64,000 nucleotides of DNA from Emiliania huxleyi CCMP1516 (lineage: Eukaryota; Haptophyta; Isochrysidales; Noelaerhabdaceae): assembly GCF_000372725.1 (NCBI RefSeq), contig NW_005199045.1, forward strand, positions 282,199-346,198, in the 5' to 3' direction. The position numbers were made by a program, and so were the translations under genes. Shown here in pieces: positions 10,424 to 21,800 of this stretch. Below the pieces are notes generated by a model. The model did no database searches and was not told the origin of the DNA. It was given only the letters and a program-made list of their open reading frames with translations. How positions within the stretch are numbered: position 1 is the first letter of the stretch; the number at the start of each line of letters is the position of its first letter.

Positions 10424-10635
10424 AGACACAGGTGTGGCACTGGCGGGGTCGTGTATGGGCTTGTTACAACTTTTCATTTCGCGGGCGAGGGACTGTTCGC
10501 CCCGCCGCGGCCCCCTGTAGGTATGTGTACAGACTACTGACAGACACATTTACAGCCAATTCCAGGAATGCCACATGCTCATGCGGACACGGACACGCAC
10601 GTCAAGTGAGCTTTTGCAGGCCTAGCCGACTCTTC

Positions 10636-13480
10636 TCACGCTTCCAGCGCCTCTGAGCCAGTCTCTCTCTGCGCGGAGTGGACCTGACCTCGCAGGACGG
10701 CGAGCTCTTCCCTCAGCGTATCGACGACGCTCTCGAGCTGTTCGATTCTCGCGTCCCTCTCCTCCACCGCCGTATGCAACGCGTTGAAGAGCGCGCGGCC
10801 CGCCTCGCGCATGTTTGGCTCGACGCTCTCCTTGATGTGCAGGAGCAAGGCGCAGAGTCTGATGGGAGTGCCATTGCTACTCCGCAGCAGCAAGCAGCGA
10901 TAGCCGGCCCGGAGCGCCCCGAGCACGACCGCCTCGTATGCCACGACCGCCTCGCCGTCATGCACGCACACGCGGAGAATGGTTTCGCGCGGCTCGGCGG
11001 CGAGGCAGTGGAGTGTCGGGGCATGACGACTCGTCAGCTGGACTACCATTCGGTGGACGGTACGATTGGGCAAGGGCAGCGTCCTGCTGATGCAACAGAA
11101 CCCTCCGACGGTATGCAGCTCGACCGATACGGCAGCATTTTGGACCGCGCCAGTCGGATCTGGCGGAGCAGGGTGACCGCTCAGCGCCGGCTCAAAGGCG
11201 TGGTGCAGGGACGAGTCGAGCACTGGGCGGTGTTCTCGCCGCGTCGGGAGGCGGTGGAGTCCGAGGATCTGCAGCGAAAAGCACTTGAGGTTCTCACGGG
11301 ATGGAGGCCACTCATCACCCGCGCTCCGCAGCTCGGGCGGCTTGAGCACATAGCCATAACCGCTGTCGAGCGCAAACAGCGCACGGTTCAGTTGCACAGG
11401 CGTGTCATTCGTCTGGTAGTTGAGCGCCACCATCTGTGCTCCGAGCCGCCAGCAGGGCAATGGGTCCATGTTGCTCGACGCGACGCGTGTACCCGCCGGA
11501 TACACACGAGTCAGTCGGCGGAGAAACACGTCGTGAGGGGACTCACCCTCACCCAGGCCCGACTGCTCGATCGCGGCCATGCGTGCCTCGGAGACAGTGA
11601 TGATGGGAGTTGGCCACGAGGTCTGCCTCGCATCGATCCCGCACGAACGGAGCGCCGTCACACGCAGCATCGCGGGGTCAACGTAGCGCGCGGCTCCCTT
11701 CTGCCGCTTGGCGAGTTCCACTGGCGTCGTGACCTGACGGAGTAGCTTGCGCGCCCCAACGCGCAGCGCCGAGGGCCGCGCCGAGAAGCGTGCGCTGGAA
11801 TGGCTGCTGTTCATGGCGGCGCTGAGAGCGACGCTGTACGCCTCGAGGGTGGCGCCTGTGTCCTCGGCCTGGTCGATATCTGTGGTCGCGCTCAAAGTCG
11901 TCAGCCGTCCAGGCATGGCTAGCCATTGAACGCGTCGCCCTGCCCCGGCGCTCTCCTCTAGCGAGCTCTGCTCCTGCAAGCCCGGCACCGCCTCCCCGAG
12001 GGTGTCGAGCCGTGTTACCTCAAGCTGCCGTCGAGGCGCGGAGCCGGAGTCCACTTCAGAGCCAGGTGCCCCTTCCGAGCTCGCCTCGGTCGGCACGCGG
12101 TGCGTGCTGCGCGATTCGGATGGGTGAAAGGACCCGTCCCCGAGCAGCGAGGCGCGGTTGGCCTCGGTGCTCTCTGATAGACGAGACGCCTCGGATCGCC
12201 CCCCACCGATGGATGAGCGGCCGGTCTTGGAGGCCGCCCTGGGAGGGAGGATCCGCTCCGGCTTGCCCTTGATGAGAATGCGCCCCGCGAGACTCGTTGG
12301 CGAGAGGACTGCCGCGCAGCGAATCGCCTCCTCGGGCATCAGAATCTTGCGCCCAAATACCACTCGCATCAGCTCGGAGCAGCGCTGCTGTTGCTCAGGG
12401 CCGCAGTGCATTTCGACTGAGATGATGATTGGCAACGGCGACGTCTCGAAGGCTGCCTCGTCAATAGCTTCCAGCACGTCGATGAACTTGATGCGCGACG
12501 TGAGCGCGTGCACGTGCGTCACCTCGGGCTCGCCGTCCGCGCCGTCCGCCAGGTCGACCTCGATGCAGCGGCAACCCTCGAGCAGCACGCGGCGGTACAT
12601 GTCGGCCGACGCGCGCGAGGTGAGCTGATCACCGACCAGGTACGAGTTGTGCGAGCACGAAATCCAGTAGTGCGAGAGCGGGTGCGAAAAGACGTCCGGC
12701 GCTGCCGCGAGCTTGCGCTCATCGACCGCAGAGTTGGTGGGGTGGAGCAGCTGGCGCCGAAAGTCATCGAGCGTGAGGCCCTGATCGAGCTTCAGCTCGG
12801 GGGCAGGCCCCACCTCGCCCATGGGCACGCGGATGTTCCGACTCACACTTATTCGCTCCTCAAAAAGCGCCCGCGAGTCCTCCTCTTCGCTCTGCTCCTC
12901 GCGCTGAAATGTAGCCTACAAGTCAGGAAATCTCGCGGAGTGAAACGGGGCTCTCAAGGGGGCAGAGCGTCAGAGGGCGTAGTACCCACTCCTCGAGTGT
13001 CATGAGCGGCATCTGTAAGAGCGATGCGTCCCCATCTTTCTCCTCATCATCTGCGGAGAGCCGCGCTGCACTGCAGTACCGGCGGTACAGGGCCGCGACC
13101 TCGTCGTCGCTCGGCATTTGCAGCGCAATCAAGAGTCGGGTTGCCTGCGCAAAGTTGAGGTGCCCGATCAGCCTCATTCCGCGCACCTTCTCCGATCCAA
13201 GCGCCGATTCGATCGTTGCCTGCCCCACATTGCCGAGATTGGCGGCGTTGAGCAGCGTGCGCAAGTCGCTGCGCTCGAGTAAGCCGGAGCGGTTGCGGTC
13301 GCTCGCTTCAAACACGGCACGGAGCCACTGCTGCTCCTCCGCGCCGACGTCGAGGGGCGGCCAGAGCTTCAGCGAGATCAGCATGCCCTCGATCCAAAGC
13401 TTGGCCGATGCGGCATCCGGAGGCTCAATCCACAGGCGCATCCTTGCGCCGCCATCAGCGTTGAAGAGCACGTACATCAC
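10636..13480 (-). CDS. Phosphoinositide-specific phospholipase C, 5' end missing
   Basis: Exon A runs from about 13480 to 12986 and exon B from 12903 to 10636. The 82-bp intron has a GTACTA donor and a TTTCAG acceptor and keeps frame. Order of domains: end of a PH domain (VMYVLFNADGGARMRLWIE), an EF-hand loop (DRNRSGLLERSDL), and the X box with ISCSHNSYL, IEVDLADG, THVHALTSRIKF and ISVEMHC (both catalytic His and the Asn/Glu/Asp calcium ligands are present). Then come a long variable linker, the Y box (VYPAGTRVASSNMDPLPCWRLGAQ split, MVALNYQTND), and a C2-like region. It hydrolyses PIP2 to IP3 and diacylglycerol at membranes. The frame before VMYVLF has no start codon, and the first half of the PH domain is not found. 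The coding sequence ends where the (+) gene at 13485 begins. Confidence 0.85.
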
Positions 13481-13484
13481 CTTT

Positions 13485-14368
13485 TTGGAACCGCCAATGG
13501 CGGGGAGGTCGACACGGGCTCCTTCTTTCTGCGCGGCATCAGCGGCGGCGAGACGGACCGGCTGCTAACCGAGTGGGCGCTCCGCTCGGAGAAGTTTACC
13601 CAGCACGTTCTCTGGGAGCAGCAGGGCCTATTCGATCTGCTCAAGGACGAGAAGATCCCGGGGCGCTCGCGCGCCCCCACCTGGCTGCGCAACGGCACCG
13701 TGCTTGCGTTCGGCAACCCGAGCTTCAACACCCTCCTCTGCCCGACATCGCGCTCGCTCGCCGGCAAGCCGGCGGTGCTGCACGTGACGCGTGGCGTGAC
13801 GGCGCTCGGCCGGTGCTCGGCGGAGTCGCTGCCGCTCAAGAAGCACCTCACCACCAAGGCGTTCAAGACGCAGGACTGGAAGGGCGTGCTCCTCGCCCGG
13901 GTGCTACAGCGCGGCCTGCAGGAGGTGCGCGACGAGTGCTGCCGCGACTACCCCTTCACGCCCAAGCTGCTCAAGAAGCACTGGGGCGGAGTCATCGACC
14001 GCGTCTCAAAGGTGGGCGGAAAGCCCCTGCCACCACCCGCGCCCGTGTCTCAGCCCGACGACGACCCTAGCCCCCGACCCGCACCCGCACCCGCACCCCC
14101 TCGGGCGTGGCGTCCGCAGGTCGACCGCTACCCGGCCAAGTTTGGCGTGCGCGACGTGGTGGCCGGCCAGCTCGTGCAAGACATCGCTTCCGAGCTCTCC
14201 GTTTGCGGCAGCCCGGGCGACAACTCGTCGCTGCTGCCGGAAGTCGCGTGCGATGAGGAGTCGTGGTGGTTCAAGAACTGGCAGCGGGAGCGCGAGAAGA
14301 GGAGCCGGGGCGAGGAGGTGAGGCCATTCGACGAGACGACGCCGGAGCTGTACCGGAGCGACCACTGA
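13485..14368 (+). CDS. Nucleotide-diphospho-sugar transferase (GT77-like), 5' end missing
   Basis: The frame is open from about 13485 to TGA 14366-14368. It reads EVDTGSFFLRGISGGETDRL, then WEQQGLFDLLKDEK, FGNPSFNTLLCPTS, and LHVTRGVTALGR. This layout (an 'NTGxxxxR' strand, a helix, 'DQ/QQ..F..LL', and a final His strand) is that of the nucleotide-diphospho-sugar transferase family. The N-terminal nucleotide-binding half with its DxD motif is absent upstream. A Pro-rich linker (14040-14110) leads to a charged C-terminus (WWFKNWQREREKRSRGEE). The 5' break coincides with the 5' break of the divergent phospholipase C gene. Confidence 0.6.
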
Positions 14369-14691
14369 AGGAGCGCCCACCCGGGTGGGCGGTGGACTGA
14401 CTGGACCGGGGCGGACGCCGCACGCGCTCTCAGCATCGTGGGGGGGGCGGGGGGGAGAGTTGGGGGGCATACCAGAACCGTGCATGCGCGAGGTGTGTGT
14501 GTGTGAGTGTGTGTGTGTGAGTGTGTGAGTGTGTGTGTGTGTGTGTGTGCGTGTGCAGTGCGCGTCGCCTAGGGCTGGGGGGAGGACACACACAGACACG
14601 TCCCCACCGTTGCAGGATTTTAAAACAAAAAGCGAGGCGGAGGGGGCGGCCCCGCCGGCGCGGGGGGGCCTCAAGAGTAGAGAGCTGTCAT
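14369..14691. repeat. GT microsatellite and flank
   Basis: A GT/GTGA microsatellite occupies about 14492-14555. The rest is a G-rich flank with no coding signal. Confidence 0.8.
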
Positions 14692-15075
14692 GTGTCAAAC
14701 GTTAAAGAGCTGAACAGTGTTGCTAGTGTTAACAGTAACAACAGAACAACAGTTGGGCTCCCCAACAACAGTAGCTAACGTTAGGCCGACTGAAAACAAC
14801 AATATGGAAGGCCTCTACCAGTGACCCACGACGATCTCGCAGCGACCGTCCAGTGTGCGGGTGATACCCGAAAATACCCGGAACCCCCCAGGTATTTTCG
14901 GGGTTTACCCGGGGTTTTTGGCATTTTCTGCTTGCTGACCACTGAACAACAGTAACAACAGTAACAAAACAGTAACAGCTAGGGAGCTGGGGAGCCAACA
15001 CTTGAACAACGATCAACGTTGAGGATTTCAGCCAACAATAGTGCAACTGTTAGGCCCAAAGTTAACGTTTGACAC
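14692..15075. mobile_element. 384-bp inverted-repeat element (MITE-like)
   Basis: Perfect 14-bp terminal inverted repeats, GTGTCAAACGTTAA at 14692-14705 and TTAACGTTTGACAC at 15062-15075. The interior is AT-richer, with repeated AACAACAGTAAC words and a GAAAATACCCGG...CCAGGTATTTTC core that resembles the repeats at 2655 and 44 kb. No clear target-site duplication and no coding capacity. Family unassigned. Confidence 0.7.
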
Positions 15076-15395
15076 CTCTACGTGAAGAGCTCTCTGGCGC
15101 GCGGTCACAGGCTTCACCCCCGGCATTTAAAGTGCAGAGACACAGGCGGCGCAGTCGCCGACGGCCGACCACCACGGACCCTCTCAAAGAACCCTGCACG
15201 TCGAAGATCGCACGGGCGGGGACCTATTCCTTTTTACCCATCTCACAGTACAGGTGTCCGTTGTATTTATTTATTTTTACTGTATATGCGGGTACACGTA
15301 TATGAGCACCCCCAGGGGGGTGCGAATCCAAAGCTTCTCCCCCGCGTATAGGGTGTATGAAGCATGCATTCTCACGCTCAGATTGCGACCCCGCC

Positions 15396-16439
15396 TCACC
15401 GGCCCAACACCATCCGCTCTGCGATGGCCTGCACCACCTTGGCCACCTCGGCCTCCTCGTGGAGGTCCTCGGGCGGCAGGTGCACAAACAGCGTGGGCAG
15501 CAGCGACCCCTCTGGCGGCGGAAGCTTGTGGCGTGAGCGAGGAGGCGGCGGCGCGAGCCGCAGCGAGCGGATCGCGAGCAGCGTGCGGAAGTACTGCTCG
15601 TTGCAGAAAAACGTGCCGGCGTCGCGCGACCAGGCTTCGTAGACCGTGCCGTCCCGCGACCACGCCTCGACAGCGGGCGGCAGGGATATCAGGTCGAGGG
15701 GTGCGGTGGAGGCGAGCAGGCAGGGCGCGCTCGGCTCGATCTCGTCGGCTGGACTCGCGTCGCAGCGCCCGTGGCGATCGCCCTCGGCGTCGCCGACGCT
15801 TCCGGGGCCGGCACTCGGCTCGGTGGCGTTGCTGAGCGCGGCGACGTTGGATGCCGCGACCTCCAGCTTGAGGCCCTTTGCACGAGATTCGAATCCCAAG
15901 TGGATGACCGCAGCGATACGGCCGTTGGAGGAGGCGAGCCGCCGCGCCGCCCACTCAGCGCCCTCGCGGCTCACCGGAAGCGAGACCGACTCAATGACGC
16001 AGCTTCCAACGCGGGTCCCGTTGAGGCGAGTGGCCACTCCGGCTGCGGGATTGTGAGTGAGGCTTCCCCATGGCTGATAGCCGGTCACGAGCACCGTGGC
16101 GTCAGCGAAATCCGTCGCGTTGGTCGCGGGCTCGGCAAGCAACAGGTTGAGCGTCGCCGCCGCGACGATGAGCGCGCCGGCGAGGACGAGACGGAGAGCC
16201 AGGATGCAGCGATCCCGCCCGTTCCGCCCTCCCGTGGCCTGATTCGTCCTCTCCGACCGCTTGAGCGGGAAGCGAGTCACCTCGCCGGAGGCTGGCGTAG
16301 GAGCTAGCGAGTAGGGCGTGGCGTGGGTCGGGTACATGCACCCCGACGCTGCACTGCCTACAGAGACTTGGGCCGGTGCGGGGCGGCTCGCGCAACGGCG
16401 GCAACACTGCCCGCGAATTGCGCGTTTTTTACTGTGCAT
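15396..16439 (-). CDS. Pyroglutamyl-peptidase I-like cysteine peptidase with N-terminal anchor
   Basis: Single exon, 347 aa from ATG 16439. After about 80 basic residues a hydrophobic segment (LALRLVLAGALIVAAATLNL) suggests a signal anchor. The catalytic domain then shows VLVTGYQPWG, NPAAGVATRL, VIHLGFE, LKLEVAASN, DAGTFFCNEQYF and LFVHLP. These place the Glu, Cys and His of the C15 family triad. The enzyme would remove N-terminal pyroglutamate from peptides. Family members are usually about 200-215 aa and cytosolic. This one has an anchor and an insert of about 60 residues between the Glu and Cys motifs, so it probably acts in the secretory pathway or at the surface. Confidence 0.8.
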   Translation of the reverse strand: MHSKKRAIRGQCCRRCASRPAPAQVSVGSAASGCMYPTHATPYSLAPTPASGEVTRFPLKRSERTNQATGGRNGRDRCILALRLVLAGALIVAAATLNLLLAEPATNATDFADATVLVTGYQPWGSLTHNPAAGVATRLNGTRVGSCVIESVSLPVSREGAEWAARRLASSNGRIAAVIHLGFESRAKGLKLEVAASNVAALSNATEPSAGPGSVGDAEGDRHGRCDASPADEIEPSAPCLLASTAPLDLISLPPAVEAWSRDGTVYEAWSRDAGTFFCNEQYFRTLLAIRSLRLAPPPPRSRHKLPPPEGSLLPTLFVHLPPEDLHEEAEVAKVVQAIAERMVLGR

Positions 16440-17160
16440 TTCTCGCGCGTCCTAGGAACACGTAAGGTTGAGGCCAAGCGTGAGAGGTTGGCTCTTAGCC
16501 GGAGGGGAGCTTCCGAGACCCACCACATGACCACGCACACATCATCTCGCGGCCTAGCGGTCGGCGGGATGGCAACCAGTCTTCGCGTGCCGCCTGCCTG
16601 TCTGTCTGTCCCGAGCGAGCGAGCCTGTCGTTCGACTCGGGCGCCATGGCCCATGGATGGGCGTCGGGGTGGCGAGCAGGGGACGCGGCACTGAGCGCCC
16701 AGCGACGCGTGTCGGATGGAGTCCGGCCGCGGGTGACTAGTTCGCTCAAGATGTGTGTCGACAGGATTTTGGCAGCCCCGGTGCGGCTGAGTGAGTGTCT
16801 CAGGCAGGAGTGTCTTGTCGTGTGTGTGTGTGTGTGTGTGTCGGCTCCAAAGAAACCCGCTAAGCCAACCCGCAAGCGGGATGGCCCGCCACTCGAACCC
16901 GCAAGTGGGCGTACGAACCGCGAGCGGCTCGCACTCGTGGGTCGTGGCACGCAGGCGTCCGACAGATGGCGCCGGCCGCCGGGGCTAGGCGACCGAAGTT
17001 GTCTTGTGGTTCTTGTGTCTCTATGAAAAGAGACTCGAGAGGTCGCGAGTGGCGGGGCCTCACAACTCATGCGCTACAGCGCACGGCAGCACCGTCTGCT
17101 CTCATGGCACCCTCGTGCTCGTCGAAGCCGCAGAGCACATCGATGAGCACATTGCGTAGC
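16440..17160. other. Intergenic, no supported gene
   Basis: Contains a short TG run at 16818-16842. Open frames here are long only because of high GC. Nothing recognisable. Confidence 0.4.
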
Positions 17161-17169
17161 TACGACTTG

Positions 17170-17484
17170 GGAGCCCGGCACCGGCACCGGCAGCGCAGAA
17201 GCGACATGTACGACTTGTGCGTTCCGGAGTCGAGCGAGCCGGCTTCCGTCGAGAACGCCCCCTGTCGTACATGCGCGGGGCAGCTGCAGCCGCTTATTGC
17301 AGCACGTTTGGGCCCTTTCTCCATGCTGGTTTCGCCCGGCTTGAGCGGCTCGATAACCCAGAAGGTCTTGATGATGTCGTCGGCGCCGTCTTCTTCCCGG
17401 GGTGGAGAGGAAGGGGTGCGTCATGGCCTCTCGGTATTCGATCTGTTGAGCAGGACCGAGTAGGTCAGCGCCCATCGTAGTCAC
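17170..17484 (-). pseudogene. Possible remnant of a protein-kinase C-terminal lobe
   Basis: One minus frame reads EYREAMTHPFL, like the 'R-x-x-x-x-EAMxHPYF' motif that ends CK2-type kinase domains. The frame then shifts into IIKTFWVIEPLKPGE. Only about 12 residues resemble a kinase and no catalytic motifs are nearby. It is a fragment at most. Confidence 0.2.
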
Positions 17485-17499
17485 TTTCGACCGTCTCGA

Positions 17500-18875
17500 T
17501 CACTTTCGACATATATCGGCGGTCCGGATGAGATGGACGTGACTCTTTCGAGGCAGGACGAGACCATTTACGGCTCGAATGCCACACCGCCCGCTGAGCG
17601 TCCGAGCATTCCCCGGCCGAGGCGAAGGCTCGAGCCCCAGCAGCCGCGAGCACGAGGAGCAGCGACCGCAGTTGTTAACCACAGACACGGCGAAGCCCGA
17701 TGTTGTGGGCCGGCGTTTGGGGAGGGTACGGCGCGCGCTACCTCCCCTGGTCTGCCCTGGTCGCCCCCCACCCCCAGCGCCCAAGGCACCAAGGGCACAA
17801 ACAACAACAACACAACCAGAAGGGGGCCTCCCCCCCGGCGCCCCGGGCCGGGATCCGGCGGGCACCGTACTGTCGTAGTAAACTGTATGATATGTTCTGG
17901 TCTCATATTTGTTTATCTTCCGAGTTCCGTGTCTCCCGCTGATTGATAAAAACAATTATTCTTGCTACCAAAACCCGGACGCACCTAGGGTGATGGTAGG
18001 GTCGACGCAGCCCCGCACTGGGGGAGAGTAATATATCTTTACTTCCAACACCCGGACGTTCCCAGGGTGATGGAAGGTTCGACGCACCGCCGGACTGGGC
18101 GGAGAGATCCCAGGAAACAAAGGCCTGGGGACTCCGCCCCGCCCCCACTTGCCCTGACTGCACAGGATAGCGTGCCCCGACAAACGGCGACACATAGCGG
18201 GGGACACTGCGCCGGGGGGTATGCCTAACTTTGGTGCTTTGGGTGGGTCGCGTTCCCTTGGTAGCTGTGTGGCTGAAGCCCTCGTGCCGCTGGCTTGCCC
18301 CTTCCAGCGGCTGGCCCCTCGAGACTGATGGTGCTTGGCGGGAGGAGGGGGAGAGGGAGGCCCGGTGGGAGGAGAGGGAGAGGGAGGCCCGGTGGGAGGG
18401 GAGGGAGAGGGAGGCCGCCTTGGGCTCTTCTCCTCCCCCCCCTCCCTAGGCTCTTCTCCTCTCCCCTCCCTGGGCTCTTCTCCCCACCTGCCTGGTACTC
18501 TCGGCCTGATTACCCGAGCGACTGCTGGAGCAGACGCTGGGGGGACACTCGCGCCCGGAGGCGGTACGCACGACCCGGAGGCGTGGGGATGGGGGGGGGC
18601 CGCGCCGCCGCCGCCGTGCCGCCTTCTTGGTGACCCACCGCGGTGGCACGAGCGAGCCAAAGCAAGCCACCTGCCGCATGACGGGTTGACCGACGGCGTC
18701 TCTTTTTCCCGCACTGGGGGAGAGATCCCAGGGTAATCTCACCGCCATCGGCAGTGCAGCCAAATCTCATGTGTGGAGATGTGTGGCCCGCTTCGGTGCA
18801 TGGAAACTACTGAACTACTGACTCTCATCGCACTGACGGTGCAGCGTGACACACACCATTATGTCCCACGCGCAC
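17500..18875. repeat. Intergenic with imperfect ~75-bp repeats and G/C-rich strings
   Basis: Two imperfect direct copies at about 17975-18045 and 18046-18112 share CCCGGACG, GGGTGATGG, TCGACGCA and ACTGGG-GGAGAG words. A third fragment (GCACTGGGGGAGAGATCCCA) is at 18714-18733. GGGAGGAGAGGGAGAGGGAG-type strings fill 18340-18480. No gene seen. Confidence 0.55.
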
Positions 18876-21800
18876 TTACGTCAGGATTCCCGCTGACTTT
18901 GCCCAAACGCTGAGCGCCTGGAGGCGCGGCACCATCCCAATAGCGCTGGGGGTGATCCCAATGACGGCCTCCAGCTCATCCAGGCGCTGCAGCGGGGGGC
19001 GGCCCTCGCCGTCGAGGCCGAGACACGACTCCAGCTCGGCTAGCTGGGCGAGCACGCCCCCACGCGGCCGAGCGGCGCTTGGAGCGGCCTGTGGTTGAGT
19101 GGCAGGAGGGGCGGCGGCTTGAGGTCGCAATGCAGTGCGGCTGGCCGTAGGAACCCCGAGGAGGGCCTTGAGGCCAAAGGAGGGCGACACGTCTCTCGAG
19201 TGGGAGTCGGATTGCAATGAGGCGGACTGCACTGAGTTGGACTGCACAGAGTCGGATTGCAATGAGTCGGATCGCAATGAGTCGGACTGCACTCGCGGCG
19301 CAGGCGGCAGCGCCGGCTCTGGCGTCGGCGTCGGCTGCGGCTGCGGTGGTTGCCGTGGCTGCGGCTGTGGCGGCGGTGGCTTTGGTGGCGGCGGCTGCGG
19401 CTGCGGTGGTTGCCGTGGCTGCGGCTGTGGCGGCGTTGGCTTTGGTGGCGGCGGCTGCGGCTGCGGTGGCTTTGGTGGCGGCGGCTGCGGCTGCGGCTGC
19501 GGTGGTGGTGGCTTGGGCGGTGGCGCCGGCTGCGGTGGTGGCGACGGTTGCGTTGGCGGCGTCGCGGCTGACTCACTTGCCGCGGCGTTTGCCGCTGCCA
19601 TCGCCGCCAGCGCTGCGGCTGCCGGCGAGAGACCGGCGTCAAGCGCCGCCTGTGCCGCCTTGCCAGCAGCGGCGCCCGCTCTCGCCGCCGCCTGGGGGTC
19701 GCCCTCACCATCCGCACCGATCGCCCTGGCCGCCGCGTCCACCGCTAAGCGGGCGGCGCCCGGCGAGAGGCCGGCGTCGAAGGCAGCCCGCCTCGCGCGG
19801 GTCGAAACGGCGGCCCTCGCGCCCCCCTCCGCTGCCTCCGTCCTCGCGCTCTCGGCGAGTGTGCTCGAGCTTGCCTGCGCCCGCTCCGCCTCGAATCGAC
19901 GCCGCCTCTCCTCCCCAGCTGTCGCCTGCGCTTCGGCCTCGGCAACCGCAGCCTCCCTCCGCCGCCTCGAGCTGGCCGCGGAGGACTCGGCCCGCGGGGC
20001 GGCCTGGGGGAGATACAGCCGAGATACAGCCGAGATACAGCCGAGATACAGCCGAGAGACAGCCGAGAGACAGCCGAGAGACAGCCGAGAGACAGCCGAG
20101 AGATAGCCGAGATATGCCTGCTGCGACCGCTTCTTCGCCTCCTCGAGCGCCTTGGCGTCCGCCGCCGCCAGGGCGCGGGCCGCCTGCTCCGCCGCGCGCT
20201 CGCGCGCCTCCCTCTCCTCGGCCTCCTTCGCGGCCTCCGCCTTGGCGGCGTCCTGGGCCGCCTGGCATCTCCTCGCCTCGGCGAGCCGCTGCTCGCACGC
20301 CTGCAGGAAGGTTCCGAGACGGTTCAGGGAAGGCTCCTCCTCCTCGCCTCCGCTGCCCCGCACGCCTCGTCGTCCTCGCTCTCGCTCGAGTCATCGCCCC
20401 CACCCCCTCCCTGCGGCGGCGCCGGCCCCGCCCCAGCGCCCGCGGGGGGCCTGGATGGCGCTCCCCTCGCCGCGCCGCCGCCCTTCTTTGCCGCCTTCTT
20501 GCCCGCCTTGCCCTTCTTCTTTGACTTTGGACCTTCCGCTGCCGCCCTCCTCCCCCCCTTGGCCCGCTCCTCCTCCCGAATCAGCTGCGCCGCGTTCGCC
20601 GCCGCCTTCTTCTCCGCCGCGTGCTCCTCCTCCGCCAAGAACTGCCTCACGTTGGCCGTCAGGTAGGCGTATCCCGAGCCGCGGGTGGAGGCCTCGAGCA
20701 GTCCAAGGGCGCGCAGCTGCCGCAGCGCCTCGCGTGCCGAAGCGCGGTCTCGCAGCGCCAGCTGGCACACGATCGAACCGAGGAGAGGAGACGCGCGGCA
20801 CGGCTTCGACACGGCGCTCGGAGGCATCTCGAGCACGGCGGAGAAGTCTCCCAGCGCAGCCTCGAACCACTCGACCGCGTAGTCGTCGTCGCCCTCCACC
20901 GCCCAGACGCCGCCGAGCAGCGTCTGTGCGTGGCCGCGGCAGTGCAGCAGGTGCGCGCGCGCCATCGGCTGGCTCTCCGGGCAGCCTTCGACCGCCGCGT
21001 CCAGCGTGTCGACTCCCTGAGCGAGGGCGACCTCTTGGATGGCGCAGATGTCGAGCATTGGAGCGGTGCCGCCGTTTGGGGTCCGCTCGAGCAGCGTGTC
21101 GCCAATCGCCTCAGAGATGTCGGCCAGCGCGGAGGCGAGCATTGCGGCGCACGCTTGCACCGCCTGGATGTCTTCGGACGGGGTCTCGGTCGTCTTGACA
21201 AAGCAGCTGAGCAGGAGCAGGTATGCCTCTTGGCTCTTCTTGAGGTAGGCGAGCGGCTCGACCAGCAGCGTGCTCGCGTCGCGGCTAGCGGCGGGAATAT
21301 GGGCGAGGTCGTCGAGCGCGCGCCGCCACTGGCCGAGCTCCGCGAGCGCGCCGGCGCGAAGGCTGCGGCACTGGACCCTGAACTCTGCCGCCGAAAAGGG
21401 GCTGTTGAACTCCTCCTCGTCGAGGTCGGTGTGCGTGAGGCACGCAGTCGCCTCGCGCGCCGTCCGCTCGGGCATGTCCAGGTGGGAGCACGCCTGGGTG
21501 CGGAGCAAGAGCACCATCGCGGGGGGGTCGTCGCTCCGCGACACGACCTCGTCGACCATGTCGAGCGCGCGCCGGTACTCGCCCAAATCCATCGCCAGTA
21601 TCACCATGGACAAGAGATCGCCGGAGGAGGTGCCCTCGATCGACCGGCAAGGCGCGTGCGAGAGGTTGGCGATCGTGCAGGTCACGTTCTTCGTGTTGCC
21701 CGGGAAGAGCATGGAGAGAGAGTCGGCCCTGCCTACCGGGGCCGGCCCCATCACCGTGCCCAGCGCGCCGTGCGTCAGCTTGTTGCCGCTGTCAAACGCC

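Noticed and set aside
9416..10549. Minus-strand ORFs over the SNM1 gene (RSGAIWGDLG repeats)
   Set aside because: Antisense reading of the intron minisatellite. The plus strand carries the nuclease motifs.
19135..20106. Gly/Cys-rich plus-strand ORF (GCGGCRGCGCGG type)
   Set aside because: Antisense of the Pro/Gln-rich tail coded on the minus strand.
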